14,230 nucleotides of DNA from Actinomycetes bacterium (GTDB lineage Bacteria; Actinomycetota; Acidimicrobiia; Acidimicrobiales; RAAP-2), in NCBI GenBank assembly GCA_021784205.1, contig JAJXTB010000071.1, forward strand, positions 1 to 14,230, in the 5' to 3' direction. This document shows, one piece after another, positions 7,899-14,230 of the stretch. The position numbers and the translations under genes were made by a program. How positions within the stretch are numbered: the first letter of the stretch is position 1; the number at the start of each line of letters is the position of its first letter. A model generated the notes under the pieces. That model did not search any database, was not told the origin of the DNA, and saw only the letters and a list, made by a program, of their open reading frames with translations.

Positions 7899-8892
7899 TC
7901 AGTTCGCCGCGGCTACCAAATCGGCGAGGACGCGACGTAGTTCGACGGTCGTCTTGTCCGCGGGTGTGCACCTCGGTCGTGATGTCGAGGGGCATCGAAA
8001 GCACCTCCATGCGCGACTGCAGGGCGAGGTTCTCCTCGATCACGGCGACCTCGAAGTCGATGGCCTCGCGCATGCGCTCGACGGATCCCTCGAGGTCGTT
8101 GCGCCAGAGGCTCGAGTAGATCCGCACTCTCTGGTCGTCGATCGGTGCGAGGAAGAAGCCGATCACGTTGGTCCCGCCGGCGTCGAGGAAGTCGATGGCG
8201 AGCTCGAGGTGAAAGGGCGCCACGTAGCGATACGTGAGGCGTCGGCGCTGGACGAGGGGGCGGATGCCGGCCGCGACGCCGGGGTCTTCGCGATGGGCGA
8301 AGTCGTGCTCGTAGGTGGCTTCGAAGCCGTATCCGTCTCGCGTCACCGAGTAGTGGGGCACTTCGCGCGCCTCGTCGGCTCCAAAAGTACCCGCGTGAAT
8401 GAAGGGGAAGTGCGCCATGTCGAGGAAGTTGTCGGCGAGCAGAGCCGCGCCCGCGCGTGTCTCGATCACGTCGAGATCGCCGCGCAGGAACGACGCGTCC
8501 TCGGCCGCCGAGATGCGCGGGCGAGGGGTCAACGACTCCTCGGGGGCGACGAAGAACATCGAGTGCGACTCGTAGACGCTCAGCTGCGCTCTTGACGGCA
8601 GCGTCGCCCCGTCGCCGAGCGCGGGGATCTCGACGCAGCGCCCGTCCTCGTCGAAGACCCACCCGTGATAGACGCAGCGCGGGGCGTCCCCCTCGCACTG
8701 GCCCATCGACAGCGGGGAGAAGCGGTGCGGACAGCGATCGGGGAACACGAGGGGCGCACCCGCGCTCGTGCGGTAGGCGACCCAGCGATGGCCGAGCAGG
8801 CTGAAAGCCCGCGGCGTCGCAGTGACCTCCTCGGAGCGACACAGCGTGTGCCAGGCGCGTCGCAGGGACGGGTCGGTGTTTGTCAGGTTCAT
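7899..8892 (-). CDS. Rieske non-heme iron oxygenase alpha subunit, apparent frameshift near 3' end
   Basis: A VanA-like Rieske oxygenase. Counting from ATG at 8892 (MNLTNTDPSLRRAWH), the [2Fe-2S] ligands are C54-x-H56 and C73-x2-H76, and the mononuclear iron motif is D158-x2-H161-x4-H166 in NFLDMAHFPFIH. Such enzymes hydroxylate or demethylate aromatic or other ring substrates with a separate reductase, which is not in this window. After HTR (residue 311, about 7960) the frame continues to a stop at 7795 as an Arg-rich tail unlike this family. Dropping one base near 7959 gives DKTTVELRRVLADLVAAAN and a stop at 7899, a normal family ending. I therefore give the corrected extent. An in-frame ATG-less extension up to GTG at 9000 also exists but precedes the family N-terminus and overlaps the opposite gene. 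No strong Shine-Dalgarno precedes 8892. Confidence 0.75.
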
Positions 8893-8945
8893 CGGCCCAA
8901 TGTTGAAGATCCCCCACTCGCCCGGCTCGACTCGTAGGCTCGGCG

Positions 8946-9230
8946 ATGATGGCGCGCAGAACCCGTTCGCGCGACGCGCGAAGGCGGCGCTCGCCCCCAC
9001 TGGCGGGCGCGGCGCGCCCCGGCGCCAACCCCGACGAGCCGCCCATCATGTGGCCCGCGGCGGGTTCCGGGTTCGAGGCCGATCCCTTCAGCCCGAGCGG
9101 CATGGCTCAGCAGGAGTGGGTGCTGGCCTCGCACCTCGGCAAGCGCCGCGGCGGCAAGCTCGTCATCTGGATCGTGCTCATCCTGATCGTCGCCTCACTG
9201 CTCAGTCCGCTGCTCAATCTCGTGCGCTAG
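8946..9230 (+). CDS. Small hypothetical protein with one C-terminal membrane helix
   Basis: A 94-aa frame starting ATGATG at 8946. The N-terminal third is Arg/Pro-rich (two Met, then many Arg), the middle is Gly/Pro/Ser-rich, and residues about 73-90 (LVIWIVLILIVASLLSPLL) form a clear single membrane helix preceded by KRRGGK, so the N-terminus should be cytoplasmic. I do not recognise a family. Later starts are possible: ATG at 9048 (60 aa) or 9102 (about 42 aa), the last keeping just AQQEWVLASHL and the helix. None has a strong Shine-Dalgarno. It diverges from the Rieske gene with about 53 bases between, and lies 88 bases before the glycosyltransferase on the same strand. The clean helix and lack of a competing gene support it as real. 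Confidence 0.5.
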   Translation: MMARRTRSRDARRRRSPPLAGAARPGANPDEPPIMWPAAGSGFEADPFSPSGMAQQEWVLASHLGKRRGGKLVIWIVLILIVASLLSPLLNLVR

Positions 9231-9305
9231 TTCGCGGGGATGTTTTTCTGACCGCGCTGACCAGCCCCGACACGACTTTCTCCAACCCCTGGCAAGATGG
9301 GTCCA

Positions 9306-9312
9306 TTGGAGG
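9306..9312 (+). promoter_or_regulatory. Shine-Dalgarno of the glycosyltransferase gene
   Basis: TTGGAGG ends 6 bases before ATG at 9319, an ideal distance. It decides in favour of 9319 over the in-frame ATG at 9376, which has no such site. A further out-of-frame ATG at 9314 is too close to be used from it. Confidence 0.6.
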
Positions 9313-9317
9313 CATGG

Positions 9318-9337
9318 CATGGTTTTTTCAAACCATG
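9318..9337 (+). promoter_or_regulatory. Hairpin over the glycosyltransferase start codon
   Basis: CATGGTTT and AAACCATG form a perfect 8-bp stem with the 4-base loop TTTC. The ATG at 9319-9321 lies inside the 5' arm. In mRNA this could hide the start codon and modulate initiation. A chance inverted repeat cannot be excluded. Confidence 0.35.
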
Positions 9338-10530
9338 GAAGTGACGTATTTCCGCAGGGCGTCTCCGACTGGACGATGCCGGCGTTCGGCGAACCCGCTC
9401 GGTTGCTCAGCACTCCACGGCGCGTCGCCCTCATCGGCACGTATCCGCCCACCGAATGCGGCATTGCGACTTTCACAGCGAACGTGCGAACCGCCCTGCT
9501 CGAGGCCAACCCCGGCTGGGAGGTGCGCGTCGTGCGTGTCGTCGACGACGAGCCCTTCGAGTGGCCCGAGGACGTCGCGCGCCACTGGGTGCGCAACGAC
9601 CCCACCTCACTCGATGACGTCGTTGACTATCTCAACACGTGCGACGTCATCGTCATCGAACACGAGTACGGCATCTACGGCGGACCCGACGGCGACGAGA
9701 TCCTCGACCTCGTGGCGGGTCTGCGCGTGCCCTCGATTGCGACTCTGCACACGATCCTGCGCAACCCCAGCGCGCACCAGAGGTTCGTCCTCCAGAGCCT
9801 GCTCGATGCGACCGACCTAGCAATCGTTCCCAGCCGGTCGGCCCTCGAGCGCCTCAACGCCGGCTACAGCGCGCGCAATGCAGTCGTCGTGCCCCACGGC
9901 GCGGCGTCGAACTTCTCTGCACTGCCCACGAATGACGAGCGCCCCATCGCTCTCACCTGGGGCCTGCTCGGGCCGGGCAAGGGCCTCGAGCACGCCATCG
10001 AGGCAGTCGCGATCGTGCGCGAGTCGCTGCCGACCATGCGCTACGTGATCGCCGGGCGCACGCATCCCAACCTCTGCTCCAACGGTCAGGACCCGTATCG
10101 CGCGTCCCTCGTTGAACTCGTGGCCCGCCTCGGCGTGGCCGACATCGTCGAGTTCGCCGACGGCTATCGCGGGTGGGAGGCGCTGCACGCGCTCGTGCGC
10201 AGCGCGACGGTTGTCGTCTTGCCCTACCAGTCACGCGACCAGATCTCCTCGGGCGTGCTCGTCGAAGCGCTCGCCGCGGGTCGACCCGTCGTGGCGACAC
10301 GCTTCCCCCACGCCGTCGAGCTGCTCGCGGGCGGCGCCGGCATCGTGACCGAATTCGACGACGTGCCGGCGCTCGCGCGCGCCCTGCACGCGGTGATCTC
10401 GCGACCCGATCTCGCGAGAACCATGGCGCAGCGCTCCCGTCGGGTGGGCCAGTCGCTCGTGTGGCCGCGCATCGGGCTGCGCCTCGGCGGACTCATCGAT
10501 GAGATCTCCGGGCGGACACTCACTCGATGA
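9319..10530 (+). CDS. GT4-family glycosyltransferase (GT-B fold)
   Basis: A 403-aa retaining glycosyltransferase of GT-B fold. The N-terminal domain has GTYPPTECGIATFT (40-53), the acceptor-side loop, and EHEYGIYGG (114-122). The C-terminal Rossmann domain has VVPHGA (190-195), GLLGPGKGLEHAIEA (215-229, the K221 phosphate loop) and DQISSGVLVEALAAGRPVVAT, where E315 is the donor-binding acid; the first acid of the EX7E pair is D307. Donor is probably GDP-mannose or another nucleotide sugar, inferred from the GH130 neighbour. No signal peptide or membrane helix, so it is cytosolic. ATG at 9319 is supported by TTGGAGG 6 bases upstream; ATG at 9376 is a shorter option. Its stop overlaps the next start by ATGA. 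The start codon lies within a predicted hairpin. Confidence 0.88.
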   Translation: MVFSNHGSDVFPQGVSDWTMPAFGEPARLLSTPRRVALIGTYPPTECGIATFTANVRTALLEANPGWEVRVVRVVDDEPFEWPEDVARHWVRNDPTSLDDVVDYLNTCDVIVIEHEYGIYGGPDGDEILDLVAGLRVPSIATLHTILRNPSAHQRFVLQSLLDATDLAIVPSRSALERLNAGYSARNAVVVPHGAASNFSALPTNDERPIALTWGLLGPGKGLEHAIEAVAIVRESLPTMRYVIAGRTHPNLCSNGQDPYRASLVELVARLGVADIVEFADGYRGWEALHALVRSATVVVLPYQSRDQISSGVLVEALAAGRPVVATRFPHAVELLAGGAGIVTEFDDVPALARALHAVISRPDLARTMAQRSRRVGQSLVWPRIGLRLGGLIDEISGRTLTR

Positions 10531-11564
10531 CGGTGCCGATCAAGCTTTCACACCTCGAGCGGCTCTGCGACTCCCACGGGATCGTCGAACACGCCCGCGG
10601 GGATCGACCCCTGCGCGGGCTCGGCTACTGCACCGATGACGCCGGTCGGCTACTGGGACTTCTCGCGCCGCTGACTCTCGACGCGGCCGCGGCACGCTTG
10701 TGCGACATCGCCCTGTCGTTCCTCGAGGACGCGAGCGAGGGCGCCGACGGGTTCCGCCTGCGCCGCTTCCACGATGGAACCTGGAGCGCAGAGCGCAGCG
10801 ACGACGCGACTGCTCGCGCACTCGAGGGGCTCGGCATCGCCGCAGGTTCGCCGAGCGCCATCGTGCGCGAGCGAGCTGGCGCGCTCTTTGATGCCACGGT
10901 GAACTGGCGAAGCAAGTATTCGCGCTCGATGGCCCACGCGGTCATCGGCGCGGCCCACGTCGTCTCGGTGCAGCCCGAGCACGCCGGCGCCCGTGGGCTG
11001 CTCGCCGACGCGCGCGACAGGCTCAAGCTCGGCGACCCCGCGCGCGACTGGCCCTGGCCCGAGGATCGTCTCGCTTACGCCAACGCCCTTTTGGTCGAGG
11101 CCCAGCTCGCGCTCGCCGCCCACTTTGACGACGACCCTCGCCTCGACGGGGCGCTCGCGATGCTCGAGTGGCTCGTCGCCGAGGAGACCTTCGATGGACA
11201 CTTCAGCTTCGCGCCGGTGAGCGGCCGCGGGCCCGGGGGCGCGAAGCCCGACTTCGACCAGCAGCCGATCGAGGCCTGGGCGATGGCTCGCGCCTGCGAA
11301 CGCGCGTTTCGCCTGACCGGCGACGATCGCTGGGCCCGGCGGGTCGCGCTCAGCGCGCAGTGGTTCGACGGCACCAACGACGCCGGCCTCGCGCTGGGCA
11401 TCGCGAGCACGGGCGCCGGCTGCGACGGACTCAGCGCGAGCAGCGTCAACACGAATCAGGGCGCCGAGTCGACAATCGCCTACCTCGCCACGACGCTGAT
11501 TCGACACGGCATCGAGCGCGGTGACAGTGTGACAGATACTGAACGCACCACCGTGCGGTCATGA
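10527..11564 (+). CDS. Six-hairpin (alpha/alpha barrel) sugar-enzyme-like protein
   Basis: A 345-aa mostly helical protein. The start has LSHLERLCDSHGIVEHARGD and GLGYCTDDAGRLLGLL (31-46). GYCTDD followed by an aliphatic stretch is, from memory, the opening motif of a six-hairpin domain found C-terminal to GT4 domains in longer fused glycosyltransferases. Later landmarks are WRSKYSRSMAHAVIGAA and FDQQPIEAWAMARACERAF, then NTNQGAESTIAYLATTLI near the C-terminus, which resembles the EST-type helices of six-hairpin glycosidases. Catalytic role is unknown. Here it is a separate gene, coupled by ATGA to the GT4 gene upstream and the GH130 gene downstream. It probably works with both on the same glycan. 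No signal peptide is seen. Confidence 0.75.
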   Translation: MTVPIKLSHLERLCDSHGIVEHARGDRPLRGLGYCTDDAGRLLGLLAPLTLDAAAARLCDIALSFLEDASEGADGFRLRRFHDGTWSAERSDDATARALEGLGIAAGSPSAIVRERAGALFDATVNWRSKYSRSMAHAVIGAAHVVSVQPEHAGARGLLADARDRLKLGDPARDWPWPEDRLAYANALLVEAQLALAAHFDDDPRLDGALAMLEWLVAEETFDGHFSFAPVSGRGPGGAKPDFDQQPIEAWAMARACERAFRLTGDDRWARRVALSAQWFDGTNDAGLALGIASTGAGCDGLSASSVNTNQGAESTIAYLATTLIRHGIERGDSVTDTERTTVRS

Positions 11565-11590
11565 CCAGCCAGGCTGGAGAGGAGTTCGCG

Positions 11591-12580
11591 ATGAGCCACA
11601 GTGGACGAGAGGAGTTGCTCACCCGGCACCAGGCGAATCCGATCATCACGCCCGCCGACCTGCCCTTCATGGCCAACGCCGTGTTCAATCCCGGCGCGAC
11701 GACCTACAACGGCGAGACGCTCTTGCTGTTGCGCGTCGAGCACCGCACGGGTCTCTCGTCGCTCGTGGTCGCCACCAGCAAGGACGGCCTCACCGACTGG
11801 ACCATCGATCCCCAGCGCGGTCTCGAGCCGCTACTCGACAGCTTCGAGGAACGCTGGGGCATCGAAGACCCGCGCATCACGCGCATCGACGACGACTATT
11901 ACGTCGTCTACGTGGGCTACTCCCTCGCGGGACCGCTCGTCCTGCTCGCCACCACCAAGGACTTCGTCACCTGGAACCGCCACGGCGTTCTCATGACCCC
12001 CGACGACAAGGACGCCGCCATCTTTCCGGTGATGTTCGACGGACGCTGGGCCCTGTTGCATCGACCGTCGCCGACCGGACTCGGGCTCGGTGCCCACGTC
12101 TGGCTCTCCTTCAGCCCGGACCTTCGCCACTGGGGCGACTCGCGCGTCATCCTGCCCGCGCGACGCGGGGGCTGGTGGGACGCCAACAAGGTCGGCCTCG
12201 GCCCGCCGCCGCTTCTGACCGCCGCCGGATGGCTGGTCTGCTACCACGCGGTGCGCGTGACCGCCTCGGGCTCGATCTACCGTCTCGGCCTCGCCATGTT
12301 GGACCGCACGGACCCGAGCCGGGTCATCGCGCGCGGCAACGAGTGGATCCTCGCACCCACCGAGCGCTACGAGCGCACCGGTGACGTGCCCGACGCGATC
12401 TTTCCCTGCGGCTGGGTGCTGCGCGAGGACGGCGAGACGCTGCACATCTACTACGGCGCGGCCGACAGCGTCGTGTGCGTCGCCGAGGCGAAGCTCTCCG
12501 AGCTTCTCAATCACCTCGTGCGCCACCCGATCAACGAACACCACGACGAGATGCCGGCGCGCGACGCCTATCGCGCCTGA
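11591..12580 (+). CDS. GH130-family mannoside phosphorylase-like glycosidase
   Basis: A 329-aa five-bladed beta-propeller of family GH130, which phosphorolyses or hydrolyses beta-mannosides. The general acid is D93 in WGIEDPRI. The basic residues that bind phosphate in phosphorylases seem present: R48 in LLLRVE, R158 in LLHRPSP, K200 in WDANKVGLGPPP and H219 in CYHAV, followed by ERTGDVPDAIFPCG and IYYGAADS. This favours phosphorylase over hydrolase. Substrate linkage (1,4 or 1,2) is not readable. ATG at 11591 is chosen because GGAGAGGAG ends 6 bases upstream; the earlier ATG at 11561 overlaps the preceding stop as ATGA and adds ten residues. No signal peptide, so it acts on intracellular glycoside, consistent with recycling mannose-1-phosphate from the product of the GT4 gene. 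Confidence 0.9.
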   Translation: MSHSGREELLTRHQANPIITPADLPFMANAVFNPGATTYNGETLLLLRVEHRTGLSSLVVATSKDGLTDWTIDPQRGLEPLLDSFEERWGIEDPRITRIDDDYYVVYVGYSLAGPLVLLATTKDFVTWNRHGVLMTPDDKDAAIFPVMFDGRWALLHRPSPTGLGLGAHVWLSFSPDLRHWGDSRVILPARRGGWWDANKVGLGPPPLLTAAGWLVCYHAVRVTASGSIYRLGLAMLDRTDPSRVIARGNEWILAPTERYERTGDVPDAIFPCGWVLREDGETLHIYYGAADSVVCVAEAKLSELLNHLVRHPINEHHDEMPARDAYRA

Positions 12581-12621
12581 TTCGCTACCACCGGCACAAT
12601 GGTCGGGTGGAACACGCAACG

Positions 12622-13635
12622 ATGACTGACGACGCTCAAGTCGTCGCCGCCTTCGACAAGTTTCGCGGCACGGCCACCTCCGGCCAACTCGGCGAGGCGG
12701 CCGCGCGCGCCGCGCGACACCAGCACCGCGAGGTCGACGTGATCGCCCTCTCCGACGGGGGCGAGGGCTTCCTTGACGCCTTCGCCGGCGAGGACGTCGC
12801 GATCGCGGTGCCGGGCCCCCTGGGCGAGACCGTCACCGCGCGCGTGCGCCTGCACGAGGGCGTCGACGGGCTCGTCGGCGTCATCGAGAGCGCCGACGTG
12901 GTGGGCCGACACCTCCTCACTGCACCGACGCGCGGCGAGGCTCTCGTGGCCTCGAGCGCCGGGCTCGGTCGTCTTCTCCTCGAAGGGGCCCGACTCGGCG
13001 TCACCGCGCTCGTGGTGGGTTGCGGCGGCTCGGCGACGTCGGACGCGGGCCTCGGCTGCTACCAGGTGCTGCGCGCGGCCGGCGGGCTCAGCGTCCCCGT
13101 AACCGCGGCGTGCGACGTGACGGCGCGCTTTTTCGACGCGCGTCGCTACGCCGCGCAAAAGGGCGTCGCCGACAGCGACCTCGCGCGCGTCGACGAGCGA
13201 CTCGCGATGGCCCGCGACCTCTTCCTTGACGAGCACGGCGTCGACGTAGCCAGCCTCGAGCGCACGGGAGCGGCCGGCGGCATCGCGGGAGCTCTCTACG
13301 CCCTCGGCGCCACGCTGGTGAGCGGCTTTGAACTCGTAGCCCGCGAAGTCTCCCTCGCCACTCGACTCGCGGGAGCCTCACTCGTCGTCACCGGCGAGGG
13401 CCGACTGGACGAGGGCACCCTCGAGGGCAAGGTCGTCGCCGGAGTGGCCGACCTCACGAGCACCGACCTGCTCGTGGTATGCGGATCTCTCGATCTCGAC
13501 GCCGCGGCCACCTTCGCCGCGCGTCACCCCCACGCGCGACTGGTCAGCCTCGCGGAGAGATTCGGCGAGAACCGCGCCATTGCCGACGCGCCCGGCTGCG
13601 TCGAGACGCTCGTGGCGGAACTTCTCGCGACCTAG
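12622..13635 (+). CDS. Glycerate 2-kinase (GlxK/GckA family)
   Basis: A 337-aa glycerate kinase of the GlxK family, which phosphorylates D-glycerate to 2-phosphoglycerate with ATP. Visible motifs: AAFDKFRGTATS (9-20), ALSDGGEGFLDA (42-53), GCGGSATSDAGLG (133-145), AAGGIAGAL (217-225) and TGEGRLDEGTLEGK (257-270), the typical nucleotide and substrate loops. It is shorter than the roughly 380 aa of E. coli GlxK. ATG at 12622 is used because the homologous part starts at MTDD; an in-frame GTG at 12607 is possible. No clear Shine-Dalgarno. It follows the GH130 stop by 41 bases on the same strand, and its stop shares bases with the stop of the opposing hydroxyacid dehydrogenase. Confidence 0.88.
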   Translation: MTDDAQVVAAFDKFRGTATSGQLGEAAARAARHQHREVDVIALSDGGEGFLDAFAGEDVAIAVPGPLGETVTARVRLHEGVDGLVGVIESADVVGRHLLTAPTRGEALVASSAGLGRLLLEGARLGVTALVVGCGGSATSDAGLGCYQVLRAAGGLSVPVTAACDVTARFFDARRYAAQKGVADSDLARVDERLAMARDLFLDEHGVDVASLERTGAAGGIAGALYALGATLVSGFELVAREVSLATRLAGASLVVTGEGRLDEGTLEGKVVAGVADLTSTDLLVVCGSLDLDAAATFAARHPHARLVSLAERFGENRAIADAPGCVETLVAELLAT

Positions 13636-14230
13636 CCCAGGACAACGTTGCGCGGAGCCTCGCCGCGAACCAGGCGAGCGATCTGATCGATCAGCAGCCT
13701 CGCCATGCGCGGGCGCATCGCCGACGTGGCCCCGCCGACGTGAGGGGAGATCAGCACGTTGTCGAGGGCGAAGAGCGGATGCCCCGCCGGCAGCGGTTCG
13801 GGATCGGTCACGTCGAGCGCGAAGCGCAGCCGGCCCGACTCGGCCTCGGCGAGGATCGCGTCGGTGTCGGCCACGCGGCCGCGAGCCACATTCACGAGCA
13901 GGCTGTGATCAGGCATCGCCGCGAGGAACCCGGCGTCCACCAGCCGCGTCGTCTCCTCGCTCAGGGGAACCGCGACGACGACCACGTCGGCCCGGGGTAG
14001 AAGATCCCCGAGGGACGTGACGGCGAACACCGAGCCGCGTTCGTCGCGGCGCGCGGTGCGCGCCACACGAAGGATCTCGACCTCGAAGGGGACAAGACGC
14101 TCCTCGATGGCCCGCGCCACCCCGCCGTAGCCGACGAGCAGCACGGTTCGATCGGCCAGGCTCTGGTGCCAGGCCGGCGCCCAGCGGCCTCCCTGGGCCG
14201 CGCGCACGAAGTCGTCGATCCCGCGCTGAG
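13632..14230 (-). CDS. D-2-hydroxyacid dehydrogenase, 5' end cut by window
   Basis: The C-terminal 199 codons or so of an NAD(P)-dependent D-2-hydroxyacid dehydrogenase; the frame stays open to the right edge, so the N-terminus lies outside. Visible: VLLVGYGGVARAI (cofactor loop; the third Gly of the usual GxGxxG is Ala), the catalytic Arg in VNVARGRVADTDA, the Glu in DVTDPEPLPAGHPLF and the His in SPHVGGATSAM. This gives the full R-E-H catalytic set. The family includes glyoxylate/hydroxypyruvate reductase and phosphoglycerate dehydrogenase; substrate cannot be assigned, though the facing glycerate kinase suggests hydroxypyruvate or glyoxylate. The frame at the edge is continuous with DDFVRAAQGGRWAP; a GTG at 14207 is internal, not a start. 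It overlaps the kinase by 4 bases at CTAG. Confidence 0.85.
   Translation of the reverse strand, partial: QRGIDDFVRAAQGGRWAPAWHQSLADRTVLLVGYGGVARAIEERLVPFEVEILRVARTARRDERGSVFAVTSLGDLLPRADVVVVAVPLSEETTRLVDAGFLAAMPDHSLLVNVARGRVADTDAILAEAESGRLRFALDVTDPEPLPAGHPLFALDNVLISPHVGGATSAMRPRMARLLIDQIARLVRGEAPRNVVLG

Noticed and set aside
8893..8945. Divergent promoter boxes between the Rieske gene and the small membrane gene
   Set aside because: TAGGCT (8935-8940) sits at a leaderless distance from ATG at 8946, but no -35 is found and the minus-strand -10 match is 3/6. Too weak to list.
7913..9103. A long minus-strand frame overlapping the Rieske gene in another phase
   Set aside because: Its product is Arg/Pro-rich with no family motif, while the other frame carries the Rieske and iron-binding motifs. 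It is a shadow frame of high-GC DNA.
9232..9263. CGCGG/CCGCG pairing after the small membrane gene as a terminator
   Set aside because: Five base pairs with a long loop containing the T run, so not a convincing terminator.
12475..12621. An N-terminal extension of glycerate kinase into the GH130 gene
   Set aside because: The extension is Arg-rich shadow sequence overlapping GH130 coding DNA; the kinase fold begins at the ATG at 12622.

Overview
The window is high-GC throughout, with dense genes, short gaps, frequent GTG starts and 4-bp ATGA overlaps. This points to a high-GC actinomycete-type chromosome. The short GabD1-type aldehyde dehydrogenase, the VanA-like Rieske protein and the secreted GH25-like protein fit Actinomycetota, perhaps Acidimicrobiia, but the phylum call is inference. 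No rRNA, tRNA, insertion sequence, phage gene or CRISPR array was seen, and there is no gene-free stretch above 300 bases.

Layout. From 1 to about 8892 everything reads on the minus strand. In order of coordinate these are: the 5' part of a secreted GH25-like protein (runs off the left edge); a HipA kinase toxin and its HTH antitoxin HipB; a succinate-semialdehyde dehydrogenase; a hotdog thioesterase; a VapC PIN toxin with an AbrB-type antitoxin; a phosphoenolpyruvate synthase; and a Rieske non-heme iron oxygenase that appears frameshifted near its 3' end. From 8946 to 13635 everything reads on the plus strand: a small membrane protein, then a GT4 glycosyltransferase, a six-hairpin sugar-enzyme-like protein, a GH130 mannoside phosphorylase-like enzyme and a glycerate 2-kinase. 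A D-2-hydroxyacid dehydrogenase reads in from the right edge on the minus strand and shares its stop-codon bases with the kinase.

How they fit. The most coherent unit is the plus-strand cassette at 9319-13635. GT4, six-hairpin and GH130 are coupled by ATGA junctions, and the kinase follows after 41 bases. It looks like a make-and-recycle system for a mannose-type glycoside. The neighbouring glycerate kinase and hydroxyacid dehydrogenase raise the untested idea that glycerate is the acceptor or a product. PEP synthase and SSADH are central carbon enzymes. The two toxin-antitoxin pairs each have a candidate inverted-repeat operator just upstream of the antitoxin gene.

Main points for a second look: the GT4/six-hairpin/GH130/glycerate kinase cassette, the frameshift in the Rieske gene at about 7959, the dyad at 2597-2618 before hipB, the hairpin at 5430-5448 between ppsA and the VapC operon, and the hairpin that contains the glycosyltransferase start codon.
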